A DNA stretch of 64,000 nt from Parabacteroides faecis (GTDB lineage: Bacteria > Bacteroidota > Bacteroidia > Bacteroidales > Tannerellaceae). Made by a program: the position numbers and the translations under genes. Positions 44,725 through 54,512 of this stretch are shown here, piece after piece. The stretch spans positions 18,684 through 82,683 of the forward strand of contig NZ_BMPB01000019.1 of the NCBI RefSeq assembly GCF_014647375.1, read 5' to 3'. The number at the start of each line of letters is the position of its first letter. Within the stretch, counting starts at the first letter, position 1. The notes under the pieces are model-generated. The model searched no databases and was not told where the DNA came from. It worked only from the letters and a program-made list of their open reading frames with translations.

Positions 44725-47700
44725 TTAAAAAGTAAGACTTAACCCAACTGATAATGTTTTAGAAAGGGGATAAACACTGCCATTCCATCCTCCATCAATA
44801 GTTTCGGGATCAAATGTCCCAAACATTTTAGTGCCAGTCCATAAATTTTCACCGGAAACATATACTCTTAACTTAGACACAAGGAATTTTTTTGTGATCA
44901 ATTCCGGTAAAGTATATCCTAATTGTATATTTTTCAGGCGAATGTAAGCAGCATTCTGCAAGTAGCGGGATTGGGTTTGTTGATTCTTTGAAGTACTGAA
45001 ATCAGGTCGTGGAAAATAAGAATCCAGATTCTGTCCCAATATATGATCAGGATTTTCTCTAAAATAATCCAGATGAGGAAGCATACAGGTCGATTCCCAA
45101 ACAGAAGATGCAGCACCCCAGAAATAATAACTACTCTGAAAATAGTCTCTTTTCATCACTCCCTGGAAAAATGCACGAAAATCAAATCCTTTATAATCTA
45201 AATTCAAATCCAAACCGAATAAATACCGGGGAGTATTATTACCTATAACTTTCATATCTCCATGGTTCCCTTCCGTATTAGCTCCGTTATCGATTTTTCC
45301 ATCTCCATTCAAGTCAGCATACATAATATCACCAGCTCCCCAGCGATTACCGATCGCATCCTGTCCTCCGTTAGGTAATGAAGCCAAATGGGCATCCATC
45401 TCTTCCTGAGTTTTTGCAATTCCTATCGTTTCATATCCCCATATTTCACCCAGCATCATACCTGCTCTGTATGTATCTTTATCCAAAGATCCTGTCTCAT
45501 TCGGGTAACGTGTAATTTCTGTTTGAGAATCGGACAATAAGAATTTAACACCATAGCCAAGGCCGCATTTAAGCTGGTCATTCCAGCCAACGGATAATTC
45601 CCATCCGTATGTTCTTAAGTCTGTATTATTTGTTTGAGGAACCGCGGTTCCCAAAGTAACAGGTAATTCCGGCGCCGGTCCCACCATGTCGATTGTTTTT
45701 CTCGAATAAACATCCAACGAACCATTCAAGCGATTGTTTATCGCAGCAAAATCCAGACCGACATTCCATGTTTTTACACGCTCCCACGTCATAGTAGAGC
45801 TAACCAACCCCGGAGCAGCTGATGTGTTTGGTTTTATTCCATTCATCAACCAATCGCCATTGGATGCCTTAACCGTCATTGCCTGATAAGTCGGATACCA
45901 ACTATCCGTATTTTGGTTGCCTAATTCACCATATGACCCCCTAAATTTAAACGTACTTATATATTCCTCCAGGTTAGACCAAAACGCTTCTCTGGCAACA
46001 TTCCATCCGACAGAAAAAGAAGGGAACCAACTCCAACGGTTGTCTGCCCTAAAACGAGAAGTTCCATCGTAACGCAAATTGACTTCCAGTAAATATTTTT
46101 GTTGATAATCATAGTTAATACGTCCAAAAAAGCCTGCTGTCGCCCAATGATCAGAAGCTCCGTTCACAGATGGAGTAACTTCTGCTCCATAAACATCCAG
46201 GCCAGTCGTTAAATCAACCTCCGGCAAAGAAGGAATAATTATGCCTTCTCGTTGAAGTCCAAACACCTTCTTCTTCATTAATTCCGACTGAAATCCAATC
46301 ATTCCTTTAAAATTATGTCCGGATTCCAACGACTTCGTATATTCCGTATATGCACTAAAATTTGTATAGTTTTCTTTTGCATGGTCTTCATGTACATGCG
46401 AGTTATTATTGTATGGGTAAGGCTTACCTTCCACATCATGATTATAAGTCTTTTGGATTTCCCAATGGGTGTTCGCATTTTTGATCCTATAATTAAAATC
46501 CACAAAAGTTTTCCAACCTTTAATAGGTTCCAAGACTACTTGGGCCTGCTGGTACAAGTAGTCTGTCTGGTATATACCAGAGCCGCCGTCCCGTAAATTC
46601 AAAGCAGGAGACGGAGACGCATACAAATTACCATTGGGGTCATACAACGGAAGAGTTGGCCATCCCTGACGTCCTAAATCATGAAAGAGATCATCCCGGA
46701 GAAAAGAAGGACGCTTCAAATCTTCCCTGATAAAACGATTGCTATAATTCAACTGTGCCCAATCGGTTATTTTTACATTAATCTTAGCTGTTCCCGTATA
46801 TCTGTCATAAGTATCCTGGCTCAACTTCATCATTCCGTTCTGATCCAGATAGTTCATAGACACATAATAATTAACAGACTCATTTCCGCCACTCAAACTC
46901 AAATTATGTTCCTGAGAAAATACCCAGTTACGATAAACAACATCGTACCAATCTACATTATCATTTCCATAAAGATAGCCATCTCCCCACATCTTAGGAT
47001 TACTCGGATTTACAGGTACAGAAGCAGTGAGTTTGCCACTCTGATAATCTTTAATCCGTTGCATCTGGTCATCTCCAAACTGTGGAGCAGCTCCACCATT
47101 GATACAAGCATCATTAAAATATGTTGCGAAAGTGTAGGAATCGGCCATCTGAGGCAATAAGACCGGATCACTCCATCGGAAACTATTATTATAATTTACT
47201 GTAGGCTTCCCACTTCTCCCCTTCTTAGTCGTTACTAAAATTACCCCAAAAGGTGCACGGGAACCATAAATCGAAGATGCCGCCGCATCTTTCAATACTG
47301 AAATATTTTCTATATCCTGAGGATTTATAGCATCAATATCCCCCTCCATTCCATCTATCAGAATAAGAGGACTACCACTCGATCCTTTACCGATTGTCGC
47401 GGTACCGCGAATATTCATACTTGCACGTTTTTCCAATCCTCCCATATTCTGAGATATCTGCAACCCCGGTACCAAACCTTGCAAAGCTTGGGCTGCTGTC
47501 ATTACAGGACGTGATTCCAAAGCTTTTGCGTCAGCAATACCCACAGAACCTGTCAAGTTCACTTTTTTCTGGGTACCAAAACCTATTACAACAACTTCGT
47601 CAATCGACTCCGTATTTTCCTGCATGACTACGTTTATTTCTTTTTGGTTTGCAACATTTATTTCAACTGTTTGCATTCCTATATAAGAGAAAACCAAAAC

Positions 47701-47994
47701 GCTGCCTCGTGGAACTTCCAGGCTAAATTTGCCATCCAAATCGGTAACAACTCCCTGTGTTGTTCCTTTTACCACTACAGAAACCCCTATTAAAGGCATT
47801 CCTGTCGCATCATGAACCACACCACTCACATTTTCATCTTGATTCATTACACTAATCTTCAGATTGTTATCCCCAAAAGCACAAGGGATAAATGCACCAC
47901 ATTGTAGAGAGACTGCCAGTAACAGCCGGACAGTTTTATGTCCAAACAGGAAATAGAAATATTTCCTCTTCTCATTATTCTCACTAATTTTCAT
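44725..47994 (-). CDS. susC: SusC/RagA family TonB-linked outer-membrane transporter
   Basis: 1089 residues. Unusually long N-terminus before a signal-like stretch (VRLLLAVSLQCGAFIPCAFG), then the CarboxypepD-reg domain (GVVHDATGMPLIGVSVVVKG), TonB box DEVVVIGFG near 133, the plug (ALQGLVPGLQISQNMGGLEK; SVLKDAAASSIYGSRAPFGV), and a 22-strand barrel ending in SVGLSLTF. No extra STN signalling domain is present, so it probably does not talk to an anti-sigma factor. It imports the oligosaccharide captured by SusD. The promoter should lie in the 387-bp gap upstream. Confidence 0.93.
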   Translation of the reverse strand: MKISENNEKRKYFYFLFGHKTVRLLLAVSLQCGAFIPCAFGDNNLKISVMNQDENVSGVVHDATGMPLIGVSVVVKGTTQGVVTDLDGKFSLEVPRGSVLVFSYIGMQTVEINVANQKEINVVMQENTESIDEVVVIGFGTQKKVNLTGSVGIADAKALESRPVMTAAQALQGLVPGLQISQNMGGLEKRASMNIRGTATIGKGSSGSPLILIDGMEGDIDAINPQDIENISVLKDAAASSIYGSRAPFGVILVTTKKGRSGKPTVNYNNSFRWSDPVLLPQMADSYTFATYFNDACINGGAAPQFGDDQMQRIKDYQSGKLTASVPVNPSNPKMWGDGYLYGNDNVDWYDVVYRNWVFSQEHNLSLSGGNESVNYYVSMNYLDQNGMMKLSQDTYDRYTGTAKINVKITDWAQLNYSNRFIREDLKRPSFLRDDLFHDLGRQGWPTLPLYDPNGNLYASPSPALNLRDGGSGIYQTDYLYQQAQVVLEPIKGWKTFVDFNYRIKNANTHWEIQKTYNHDVEGKPYPYNNNSHVHEDHAKENYTNFSAYTEYTKSLESGHNFKGMIGFQSELMKKKVFGLQREGIIIPSLPEVDLTTGLDVYGAEVTPSVNGASDHWATAGFFGRINYDYQQKYLLEVNLRYDGTSRFRADNRWSWFPSFSVGWNVAREAFWSNLEEYISTFKFRGSYGELGNQNTDSWYPTYQAMTVKASNGDWLMNGIKPNTSAAPGLVSSTMTWERVKTWNVGLDFAAINNRLNGSLDVYSRKTIDMVGPAPELPVTLGTAVPQTNNTDLRTYGWELSVGWNDQLKCGLGYGVKFLLSDSQTEITRYPNETGSLDKDTYRAGMMLGEIWGYETIGIAKTQEEMDAHLASLPNGGQDAIGNRWGAGDIMYADLNGDGKIDNGANTEGNHGDMKVIGNNTPRYLFGLDLNLDYKGFDFRAFFQGVMKRDYFQSSYYFWGAASSVWESTCMLPHLDYFRENPDHILGQNLDSYFPRPDFSTSKNQQTQSRYLQNAAYIRLKNIQLGYTLPELITKKFLVSKLRVYVSGENLWTGTKMFGTFDPETIDGGWNGSVYPLSKTLSVGLSLTF

Positions 47995-48381
47995 AATACT
48001 AAAACGATTTAATTAATACTAGTCTATGATAATCTAAACATTCTTTCACCTAAAATTCTAATTAAATCCGGACTTAAGGATACTGTAAAGTAACATGGTT
48101 AGCTTTAAGTAACAAATAGATAAAATAATTATATAATGGACTATATTATGATATAAATTAACACACATCTCATATACCGAAACTCACACAATAAAGTCCC
48201 GTATTGCACAAATATGCACAACATATTTAATATTCAATATACAAACAGAGTTTTTAACAACACCTTTTAAACTATTCCATTTAATTCCAATATTTCATAA
48301 ATGGACTATCCGCTTAAAAACGTCACTATTACCATATTACCTACTATAGATTCTGAAACATTGCCTGTTATCCTGTTTTAA
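47995..48381. other. Intergenic region before susC
   Basis: 387 bp, very AT-rich, no gene. It must contain the susC promoter unless the locus is transcribed straight through from the GH2 gene. I found no exact minus-strand TAnnTTTG. A short direct repeat (AAGTAACA, twice within about 30 bp near 48090-48115) is the only structure noted and may be chance. Confidence 0.5.
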
Positions 48382-51165
48382 TCAGTAAATATCTTCCGGC
48401 TTTGCCTCATTCGAAGAAACTTTCCCCGTATGTAACCGAGCCAAAACATCCGATTCCATCGTGTTCGACGGACTAAAAGAGTCGCTTTTCATATATTCAA
48501 GCAGGCTGAAATATAATTGCCGTGCTTCCGGACGCTGTTTCCAGTCAGACAACAGGTCCATAGAGCAGAAAAGCAATTTACCCGGTCCGACTTTCACCTC
48601 GAACAGATTCGATAAACGGCGGTTATTCGCAAAATTATCGATCACTTCTACCAAGGGGGTCACGGCAGGCAGACTATCTGTCACGATCGTTTTAGACTGT
48701 TTCAACAACGGCCACCATTGCCAGTCGGTATAATTACCTGTCGGGAAATGGCCGAATGCCGGATGTGCCGCATCACATAAGATACCCATTGAACCCGCCT
48801 GTTTCGGAAAATGAACCGGACTCCAGAAAACCGGAACAAATTTGCCTTCCAGTCCTACCGTTTGCCTATAATCCGGATTATACAAGACTTTCTTCCCTCC
48901 TGCCAAAGCTCTTACGGCTTCATTCAGATCACGCGTAACGATGATCTCTCCTTTATCTAAATCCGGTTGAGCCGGATATACCCAAATACTCCATTCATTT
49001 TTATAAGGAGTGTTATCCAATACAACGGACAGGGTTAACCGGGCAGCCTCTGGTTGATTTAACGGGCTGGTAATCGTTTCAGGCAACTTATTCAATCCGA
49101 TGGCAAGTGACGGACAAGTCATTGTCCCTTCATTCACCACTTTACCCTTGTCATCTTTCAAAGACCAGGAGACAGATTGATTTTTCAATTCTTTATCTGT
49201 AAAATTGGCAATCTCAACCGTAGCAGCAAAAGGCTCGTCATTGGTATAAACGGCTTTCGGAAAACGTACCAAAGGAGATACCGGAGAACTAGCCTGACGG
49301 AAAATCGCAGCATCGGTTACGCCTTTACTGTCCCAAAATGCGTCCAACAGACCTACCAAAGCAGTGCTTTGCCCCGGAAAATCATGCAAGTCGAGAAGCT
49401 GGAAACCGCTACATCCGGCCGTTTTCATCGCACGTTCAATCTCTTCTTTATATAAAAGGGCAGCCAGATAACCGGAAGCTTTCAGGTAATCGTCGGCTTT
49501 ATCCAACAAACCTTTCTTTTCCAGTTCCTGTTTTACTCCTTTAAAGTTCAGAGGGTCGAGTACACCGGTATATTTTTCGATCTCTTTCAGGTTCGGGTAT
49601 ACCGAATATTGTCCGACCTCATGCGTGATCAACGGAACTGTCATTCCCTCCACAGAAGCTGTATAATCTTTATCGAACGAAGGAGACTGGGTATCGAAGA
49701 CTCCCTGACCGCGTACCCAACCTTTTTTAGTCCATTGCGTAATAAAGAAATCATCGTCCGGTTCAGGCCAGTCGCCATGTCCACCTTCGAAAGTGAAAGA
49801 AGTGGTTGTATACAGATGACGCGGATCTTTAGCCTTCACATAACTCAGTAACCGGGAAAGGAAATTAAAGTCCGGTTGCAACTCATTCCCCAGACTCAGG
49901 AAACAAAAAGAGGGATGATTACCGTATTCAGACAGGATACGGTCAGCTTCAGCATACAAATATTCGTTTGTTTTCTGATCTTGTCCCACGCTTAACGACC
50001 AGAGAGGAAGCTCTACCTGTAGATAAAAACCTAAAGAGTCAGCAACCTGAAAAGCTGCTTCCGGCGGACACCAGGAGTGGAAACGCAAATGGTTCAATCC
50101 CCATTCACGGGCAGTCAGAAAGACTTTCTTCCATCCCTCGGGTTCCATTGGAGGACGCCCGGTGAGCGGGAAAACACAACATTCGAGCGTTCCCCGCAAG
50201 AAAGCTTTATTTCCATTCAACAGCAGGTCCGATTGATTATGCCGGAATTCGCGCATACCGAACTTCGTACTCCGCCCGGCTTTCACCGAACCGGCTTCGA
50301 CCTTCAGATCCAATTGATACAATGTCGGAGTAAATTCATTCCATACCTGCATCGAGTCACCCATCGGGCAGGTGATGTCCAGCAACGATTCTCCCGATGG
50401 AAATTCCATATCACGCGTCACGGTTGTAATCGGGGTATTCTTCTGTTTTTGTACTACAGCCTGCAAAGAACCTTTTGTGGCCTCACCACGATTATTGATC
50501 CTACCTTTCACATGCACTTGTCGGCCGGAAACGTCCGGATACACTTGCAAATCTTCGATGGAAAGGGCATTTTTAGCCGTAAGAGATATTTCACCGATAA
50601 TACCGTTCCACATGATCTGTGTTTCATTCGTATAGGCATGCGCCTTATCATCGATAGAAATATCATGTTGTTTCCGGTTATCGACACGGACTGTCAACTT
50701 ATGTTTCCCCGGTGTCAGGTATTCCGTCAGATCAAAAATATGCGGACTGATCAGGCTCTCACAACGACCTGATACCGGCTTCCCATCTACCCATACCCTT
50801 GTCTGCCAGATAACACGCTCCAGCTTTAGTTCGATAGATTTCTCTTTCCAGTCCGATGGAATCGTTACTTCACGAGAATACCAGGCCGGACCGACATAAC
50901 TGTTTTTACGGGTAAGATGAAATATCTGTGGTTTACTGATAGAAGGCGGCAAAGTGTTCGGAACACCATATCCTGCTTCGTCGGTCGTTCCCGGCAATCG
51001 GATTTTATCGGCAAACGAACGGTCGAACCATTTCTCCGATACACCGACATCGGTACTATCCATCGCAAATTGCCATTCTCCGGCCAAAGAGATCACCGAC
51101 GATGCCTCCTTGCAAGAGGTAAACATCATCAATACAAAACATATAGATAAAAAATTCTTCAACAT
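48382..51165 (-). CDS. GH2-type glycoside hydrolase lipoprotein (paralogue 3)
   Basis: 927 residues. Lipoprotein signal (lipobox MFTSC, then KEASS). Same domain order as the other two, starting ISLAGEWQFAMDSTDVGVSE. It keeps GTLECCVFPLTG and HSWCPPEAAF but differs near the active site: LSLGNELQPDFN in place of GNEPSG, VELPLW in place of VECGxW, and ITHEVGQYSVYP for the nucleophile block. These changes suggest a different sugar or linkage. It lies upstream of susC, 50 bp after the DUF5107 gene. Substrate unknown. Confidence 0.85.
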   Translation of the reverse strand: MLKNFLSICFVLMMFTSCKEASSVISLAGEWQFAMDSTDVGVSEKWFDRSFADKIRLPGTTDEAGYGVPNTLPPSISKPQIFHLTRKNSYVGPAWYSREVTIPSDWKEKSIELKLERVIWQTRVWVDGKPVSGRCESLISPHIFDLTEYLTPGKHKLTVRVDNRKQHDISIDDKAHAYTNETQIMWNGIIGEISLTAKNALSIEDLQVYPDVSGRQVHVKGRINNRGEATKGSLQAVVQKQKNTPITTVTRDMEFPSGESLLDITCPMGDSMQVWNEFTPTLYQLDLKVEAGSVKAGRSTKFGMREFRHNQSDLLLNGNKAFLRGTLECCVFPLTGRPPMEPEGWKKVFLTAREWGLNHLRFHSWCPPEAAFQVADSLGFYLQVELPLWSLSVGQDQKTNEYLYAEADRILSEYGNHPSFCFLSLGNELQPDFNFLSRLLSYVKAKDPRHLYTTTSFTFEGGHGDWPEPDDDFFITQWTKKGWVRGQGVFDTQSPSFDKDYTASVEGMTVPLITHEVGQYSVYPNLKEIEKYTGVLDPLNFKGVKQELEKKGLLDKADDYLKASGYLAALLYKEEIERAMKTAGCSGFQLLDLHDFPGQSTALVGLLDAFWDSKGVTDAAIFRQASSPVSPLVRFPKAVYTNDEPFAATVEIANFTDKELKNQSVSWSLKDDKGKVVNEGTMTCPSLAIGLNKLPETITSPLNQPEAARLTLSVVLDNTPYKNEWSIWVYPAQPDLDKGEIIVTRDLNEAVRALAGGKKVLYNPDYRQTVGLEGKFVPVFWSPVHFPKQAGSMGILCDAAHPAFGHFPTGNYTDWQWWPLLKQSKTIVTDSLPAVTPLVEVIDNFANNRRLSNLFEVKVGPGKLLFCSMDLLSDWKQRPEARQLYFSLLEYMKSDSFSPSNTMESDVLARLHTGKVSSNEAKPEDIY

Positions 51166-51214
51166 ATCTATTAATTATTGATGTGCAAATTAGCTGTTCA
51201 GATCATCGGAAAAA

Positions 51215-54200
51215 TCAAATCATCTCCCGATGTATCTGTACTCCCTGATGATTATTATCCATTTCAGCGGCAATATCGAAATACTTCATTGCCTTTTCGT
51301 TATTTCCTAATCCCAGGTGGCCTAATGCCATCAGGTAATTGCAATGAATACGGTTCTTTTTATTCATATCGTCTTCCCAAATCTGCAAGTCAGGTAGGGA
51401 AACGGCGAAATAATCCATCTTGAAAACATCGTAAACATGCTTTTCTCCGTAAGAGATCAGGTTATTGAAACGCCCCCGTGCTTCATCTTCGCGCCCCAAC
51501 TTACGCAATGCCAGTCCCTGATAAAAGATCTTATCCGGCTTTTGGTCGTTGTAATACATAGCAGCTGCAGGCTGGCTGTTCCCGACACTTGCCTGAAGGA
51601 ACAAAGTTTCCGCTTCCTGATCTTTACCCAAACCTTGCAAAGCACATGCCTTATAATAATTGAAATCGTTCTCCTGTGCACCGTACAACTTTCCTTCACC
51701 CATATTATGCGGATAAGTGAAACATTCTTCGATCAGGTTCAAGGCTTCCGGATATTTCCCTTCAGACAGCAACATCTTTACCAACTCTACACGGGCAAGC
51801 TGATACTGTGCAGGAACCTTTCCTTCCCCCCCTTCCCAGGGATGGAACTGGCGGGCATCGATCATACGGATCGCTTCTTCATATCGTCCCAACTGGTTGA
51901 GCAAGGTTATATATTCCAGATATAGATCGTCACGCAGGAAAGCGACCTCTTTATGTTTGTCGAGGAATGCAAGCCGGTCGGCATGCGAACGGTTAAGACG
52001 CTTATACAATTGATCGAGCTCCATCAGGACACGCGCATCTGTCGTATCGAGAGCAAAAGCCTTCTCCAACAAGACAACCGCCTCTTCTTGTTTACCCAGT
52101 TTATTGAAATAAGCCAATGAAAGGTTACGCAACACGGTCGGGAAAGTTTCATCCTGTTTTTTAGAAGCTTCCCAACAAGCAATCGCTTCCGGATACTGGC
52201 GTTTGTCATACCACAGATTACCCAGGTAATAAAGAGCCTTCGGAGTCTCGGCTGCAAAATCGATAACAGCCTGAAGAGCTTGAATAGCTTCCAGCGTATT
52301 CGGGAAACAACAATCAGGCTGTTGTTTTTCCGCCTCACGTATTGCCGCCAAAGCCTCTTCTTTCCTGTCCAGACGGATCAGGAACCAACTCTTATAATAA
52401 TGCAACATCGTCTGATCGGAAACAGCTTGTCCGATAGCCGTATCAGCCACCTTCAACGCCTCTTCCCAACAACCCGCCGATGCATAATCGAGCGCCAGTT
52501 CTTCATAATTATGTCCTTCCGGACGCATCAAAGAGATCAATGCTTTCAGATCGGAATCCTCTCCGGTTATCAGATACTTTTCAAAACCACAGCCAAAGTT
52601 GAAACGATCGATACGTAACGAATCATCAATCAGAGCGATTGCCTCATCGTTCCGTCCCAGATGACGAAGGATAGCCGCCTTCAGATGGCGTCCCCGCAAG
52701 TTATGCCAGTTACGGAGCAGGGATTTATCTACTTCATAAAGCGCCTCTTCCCAATCTTCACGGGCAGCCGACAATTGAGCCAGTGAATAATAACCGGCAT
52801 CCTGCCAGGCTGCATTCCAACAGGCTTTATAGAAATAATCATAAGCCTCTTCATTCTTTCCCTGATATTTCAGAGAGAGTCCCAGATTATACAGCGGTTC
52901 GCCGTCGTACGGGTTCGGATTCCGTTCTGTCAATGTCTTTACCGCCTGACGCAGATAAGGTTCTGCTTTGGCAAACTGCCCTTTGCGGATCAGCCACAGA
53001 CCCATCGCATTATTATTACGCACATCGGTCGGATCGCGGCGGATGGCTTCCTGGTAATAATCCGTAGCCGAATAAGTGGCATGACGATACTGCTCCAGAT
53101 GCAAACCGGTCAGATAGAGTTGTTCGGTTGTCCGTACATCTTCCGGGTCGAGCGCAGCTTTTGCAGGTTCGGGGACTTCTTTGATAACGTCCGGCTCCGG
53201 TTCCCACGTCAGTACCTGTTTTCCTTTCGCATTACAGATAGAAACCTTTACATCACATAAGTTATCGACAGGGACAAACTCCTCCAGTACGTTTTCCGGG
53301 GTTATATCGCGGGTTATATCGAGACAAATCTCCCCGGCTTTTTCGACAGTAATATGCAGACTTTTCTGTATTGATGTGGCAAAAACTTTTAATAAAGCGC
53401 CCTTTCCATCGGGTTCTATGTTCATCAAAAGATCGGAAGAAGCGTTCTTTACGACACCCAGTTCACGATAAGGCATGAAATACTGGGTAAAGGTCTTCTC
53501 TTCATAAGGTTGCAACCAGGTGAAATCAGGCTGGTTGTCGGTATAAACACCTGTCATCAATTCGATATAAGGTCCGTCAGCATCCGTCAGGTTACGGTCC
53601 CACGCCTGTCCGAAATCACCGTTACCCCAGGTCCACTGCTTTTTTCCCGGTGAAATGTGATGGTTTGCCACATGCAGGACACCGGCACGGGTATCATTTT
53701 CATAACCGCCAACAAAGTTATATTTGGAACGGATCGCCATATAGGAAGTCGGGACAGGTATATTCTTATAACGGGAAATATCCACACCTGCGGAATAATC
53801 CATCTTATAATAAGTGCCCGTTGCAATCGGATAACGGGAAACATCCCGTTTGCCATGATCGAATACAGCATTCACATCGGCAGGAAACACAGATTGATAG
53901 GCATCATTCACAGCTACAGCCGGATTCGCCCACCAGAGAAAAGTCTGTGGGATGGGTGTCGGATTGTACAATTTTCCCTGAATTTCCAACACTGCACGTC
54001 CCGGACGCAAGGTAAAACCTGCCATTCCTTTCTGATGGAACATCCGTTCACGCTCGCTCACCCAAACAATAGCACTGCCGTCGGCACACCGTTCAATTGT
54101 ATAGTCGATCGGCAGGAACGTACTCGGCCGGTGATGCTGCGGCCAGTTGAACTCGATACCGCCTGAGATCCACGGTCCGGTCAGTCCAACCAAAGCCGGT

Positions 54201-54502
54201 TTGATGACATGGTTATAATAGATGAAATGGCGGTTTTTGATCTTGTCGTATGCCATTTGTACCCGTCCTCCCAACTCAGGCAGGATCATCACCTTTATAT
54301 ATTCATTCTCCAGATAAACCGCATGATAACTTTTCTCCTCACAGGTATCTTCTATCTTTTCCACTACCGGATAAGGATAAACCACTCCGCTGCTTCCCTG
54401 GTAGACACGCTTCTCCAGGAACATCGGATTCTTTTCGGCTTTGCCAATACCGTAGGTAGGAAGAAGGATATCTTCTTCCCAAACTTTCACATTTTCAGTC
54501 AT
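51215..54502 (-). CDS. DUF5107 and TPR protein
   Basis: 1095 residues, no signal peptide, so cytoplasmic. The first 410 residues are DUF5107, an aldose-epimerase-like beta-sandwich (YLENEYIKVMILPELGGRVQ; WISGGIEFNWPQHHRPSTFL). From about 470 to the end is a long array of TPR helices (AEPYLRQAVKTLTERNPNPY; YEEALYEVDKSLLRNWHNLR). The role is not established. The epimerase-like fold and the HHR and GGIEFN motifs suggest sugar binding or catalysis, and the TPRs suggest partner proteins. Gene order (sugar porter, DUF5107, GH2) places it with uptake of the released sugar. It starts 10 bp after the porter stop. Confidence 0.85.
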   Translation of the reverse strand: MTENVKVWEEDILLPTYGIGKAEKNPMFLEKRVYQGSSGVVYPYPVVEKIEDTCEEKSYHAVYLENEYIKVMILPELGGRVQMAYDKIKNRHFIYYNHVIKPALVGLTGPWISGGIEFNWPQHHRPSTFLPIDYTIERCADGSAIVWVSERERMFHQKGMAGFTLRPGRAVLEIQGKLYNPTPIPQTFLWWANPAVAVNDAYQSVFPADVNAVFDHGKRDVSRYPIATGTYYKMDYSAGVDISRYKNIPVPTSYMAIRSKYNFVGGYENDTRAGVLHVANHHISPGKKQWTWGNGDFGQAWDRNLTDADGPYIELMTGVYTDNQPDFTWLQPYEEKTFTQYFMPYRELGVVKNASSDLLMNIEPDGKGALLKVFATSIQKSLHITVEKAGEICLDITRDITPENVLEEFVPVDNLCDVKVSICNAKGKQVLTWEPEPDVIKEVPEPAKAALDPEDVRTTEQLYLTGLHLEQYRHATYSATDYYQEAIRRDPTDVRNNNAMGLWLIRKGQFAKAEPYLRQAVKTLTERNPNPYDGEPLYNLGLSLKYQGKNEEAYDYFYKACWNAAWQDAGYYSLAQLSAAREDWEEALYEVDKSLLRNWHNLRGRHLKAAILRHLGRNDEAIALIDDSLRIDRFNFGCGFEKYLITGEDSDLKALISLMRPEGHNYEELALDYASAGCWEEALKVADTAIGQAVSDQTMLHYYKSWFLIRLDRKEEALAAIREAEKQQPDCCFPNTLEAIQALQAVIDFAAETPKALYYLGNLWYDKRQYPEAIACWEASKKQDETFPTVLRNLSLAYFNKLGKQEEAVVLLEKAFALDTTDARVLMELDQLYKRLNRSHADRLAFLDKHKEVAFLRDDLYLEYITLLNQLGRYEEAIRMIDARQFHPWEGGEGKVPAQYQLARVELVKMLLSEGKYPEALNLIEECFTYPHNMGEGKLYGAQENDFNYYKACALQGLGKDQEAETLFLQASVGNSQPAAAMYYNDQKPDKIFYQGLALRKLGREDEARGRFNNLISYGEKHVYDVFKMDYFAVSLPDLQIWEDDMNKKNRIHCNYLMALGHLGLGNNEKAMKYFDIAAEMDNNHQGVQIHREMI

Positions 54503-54512
54503 TTCAGTATAT

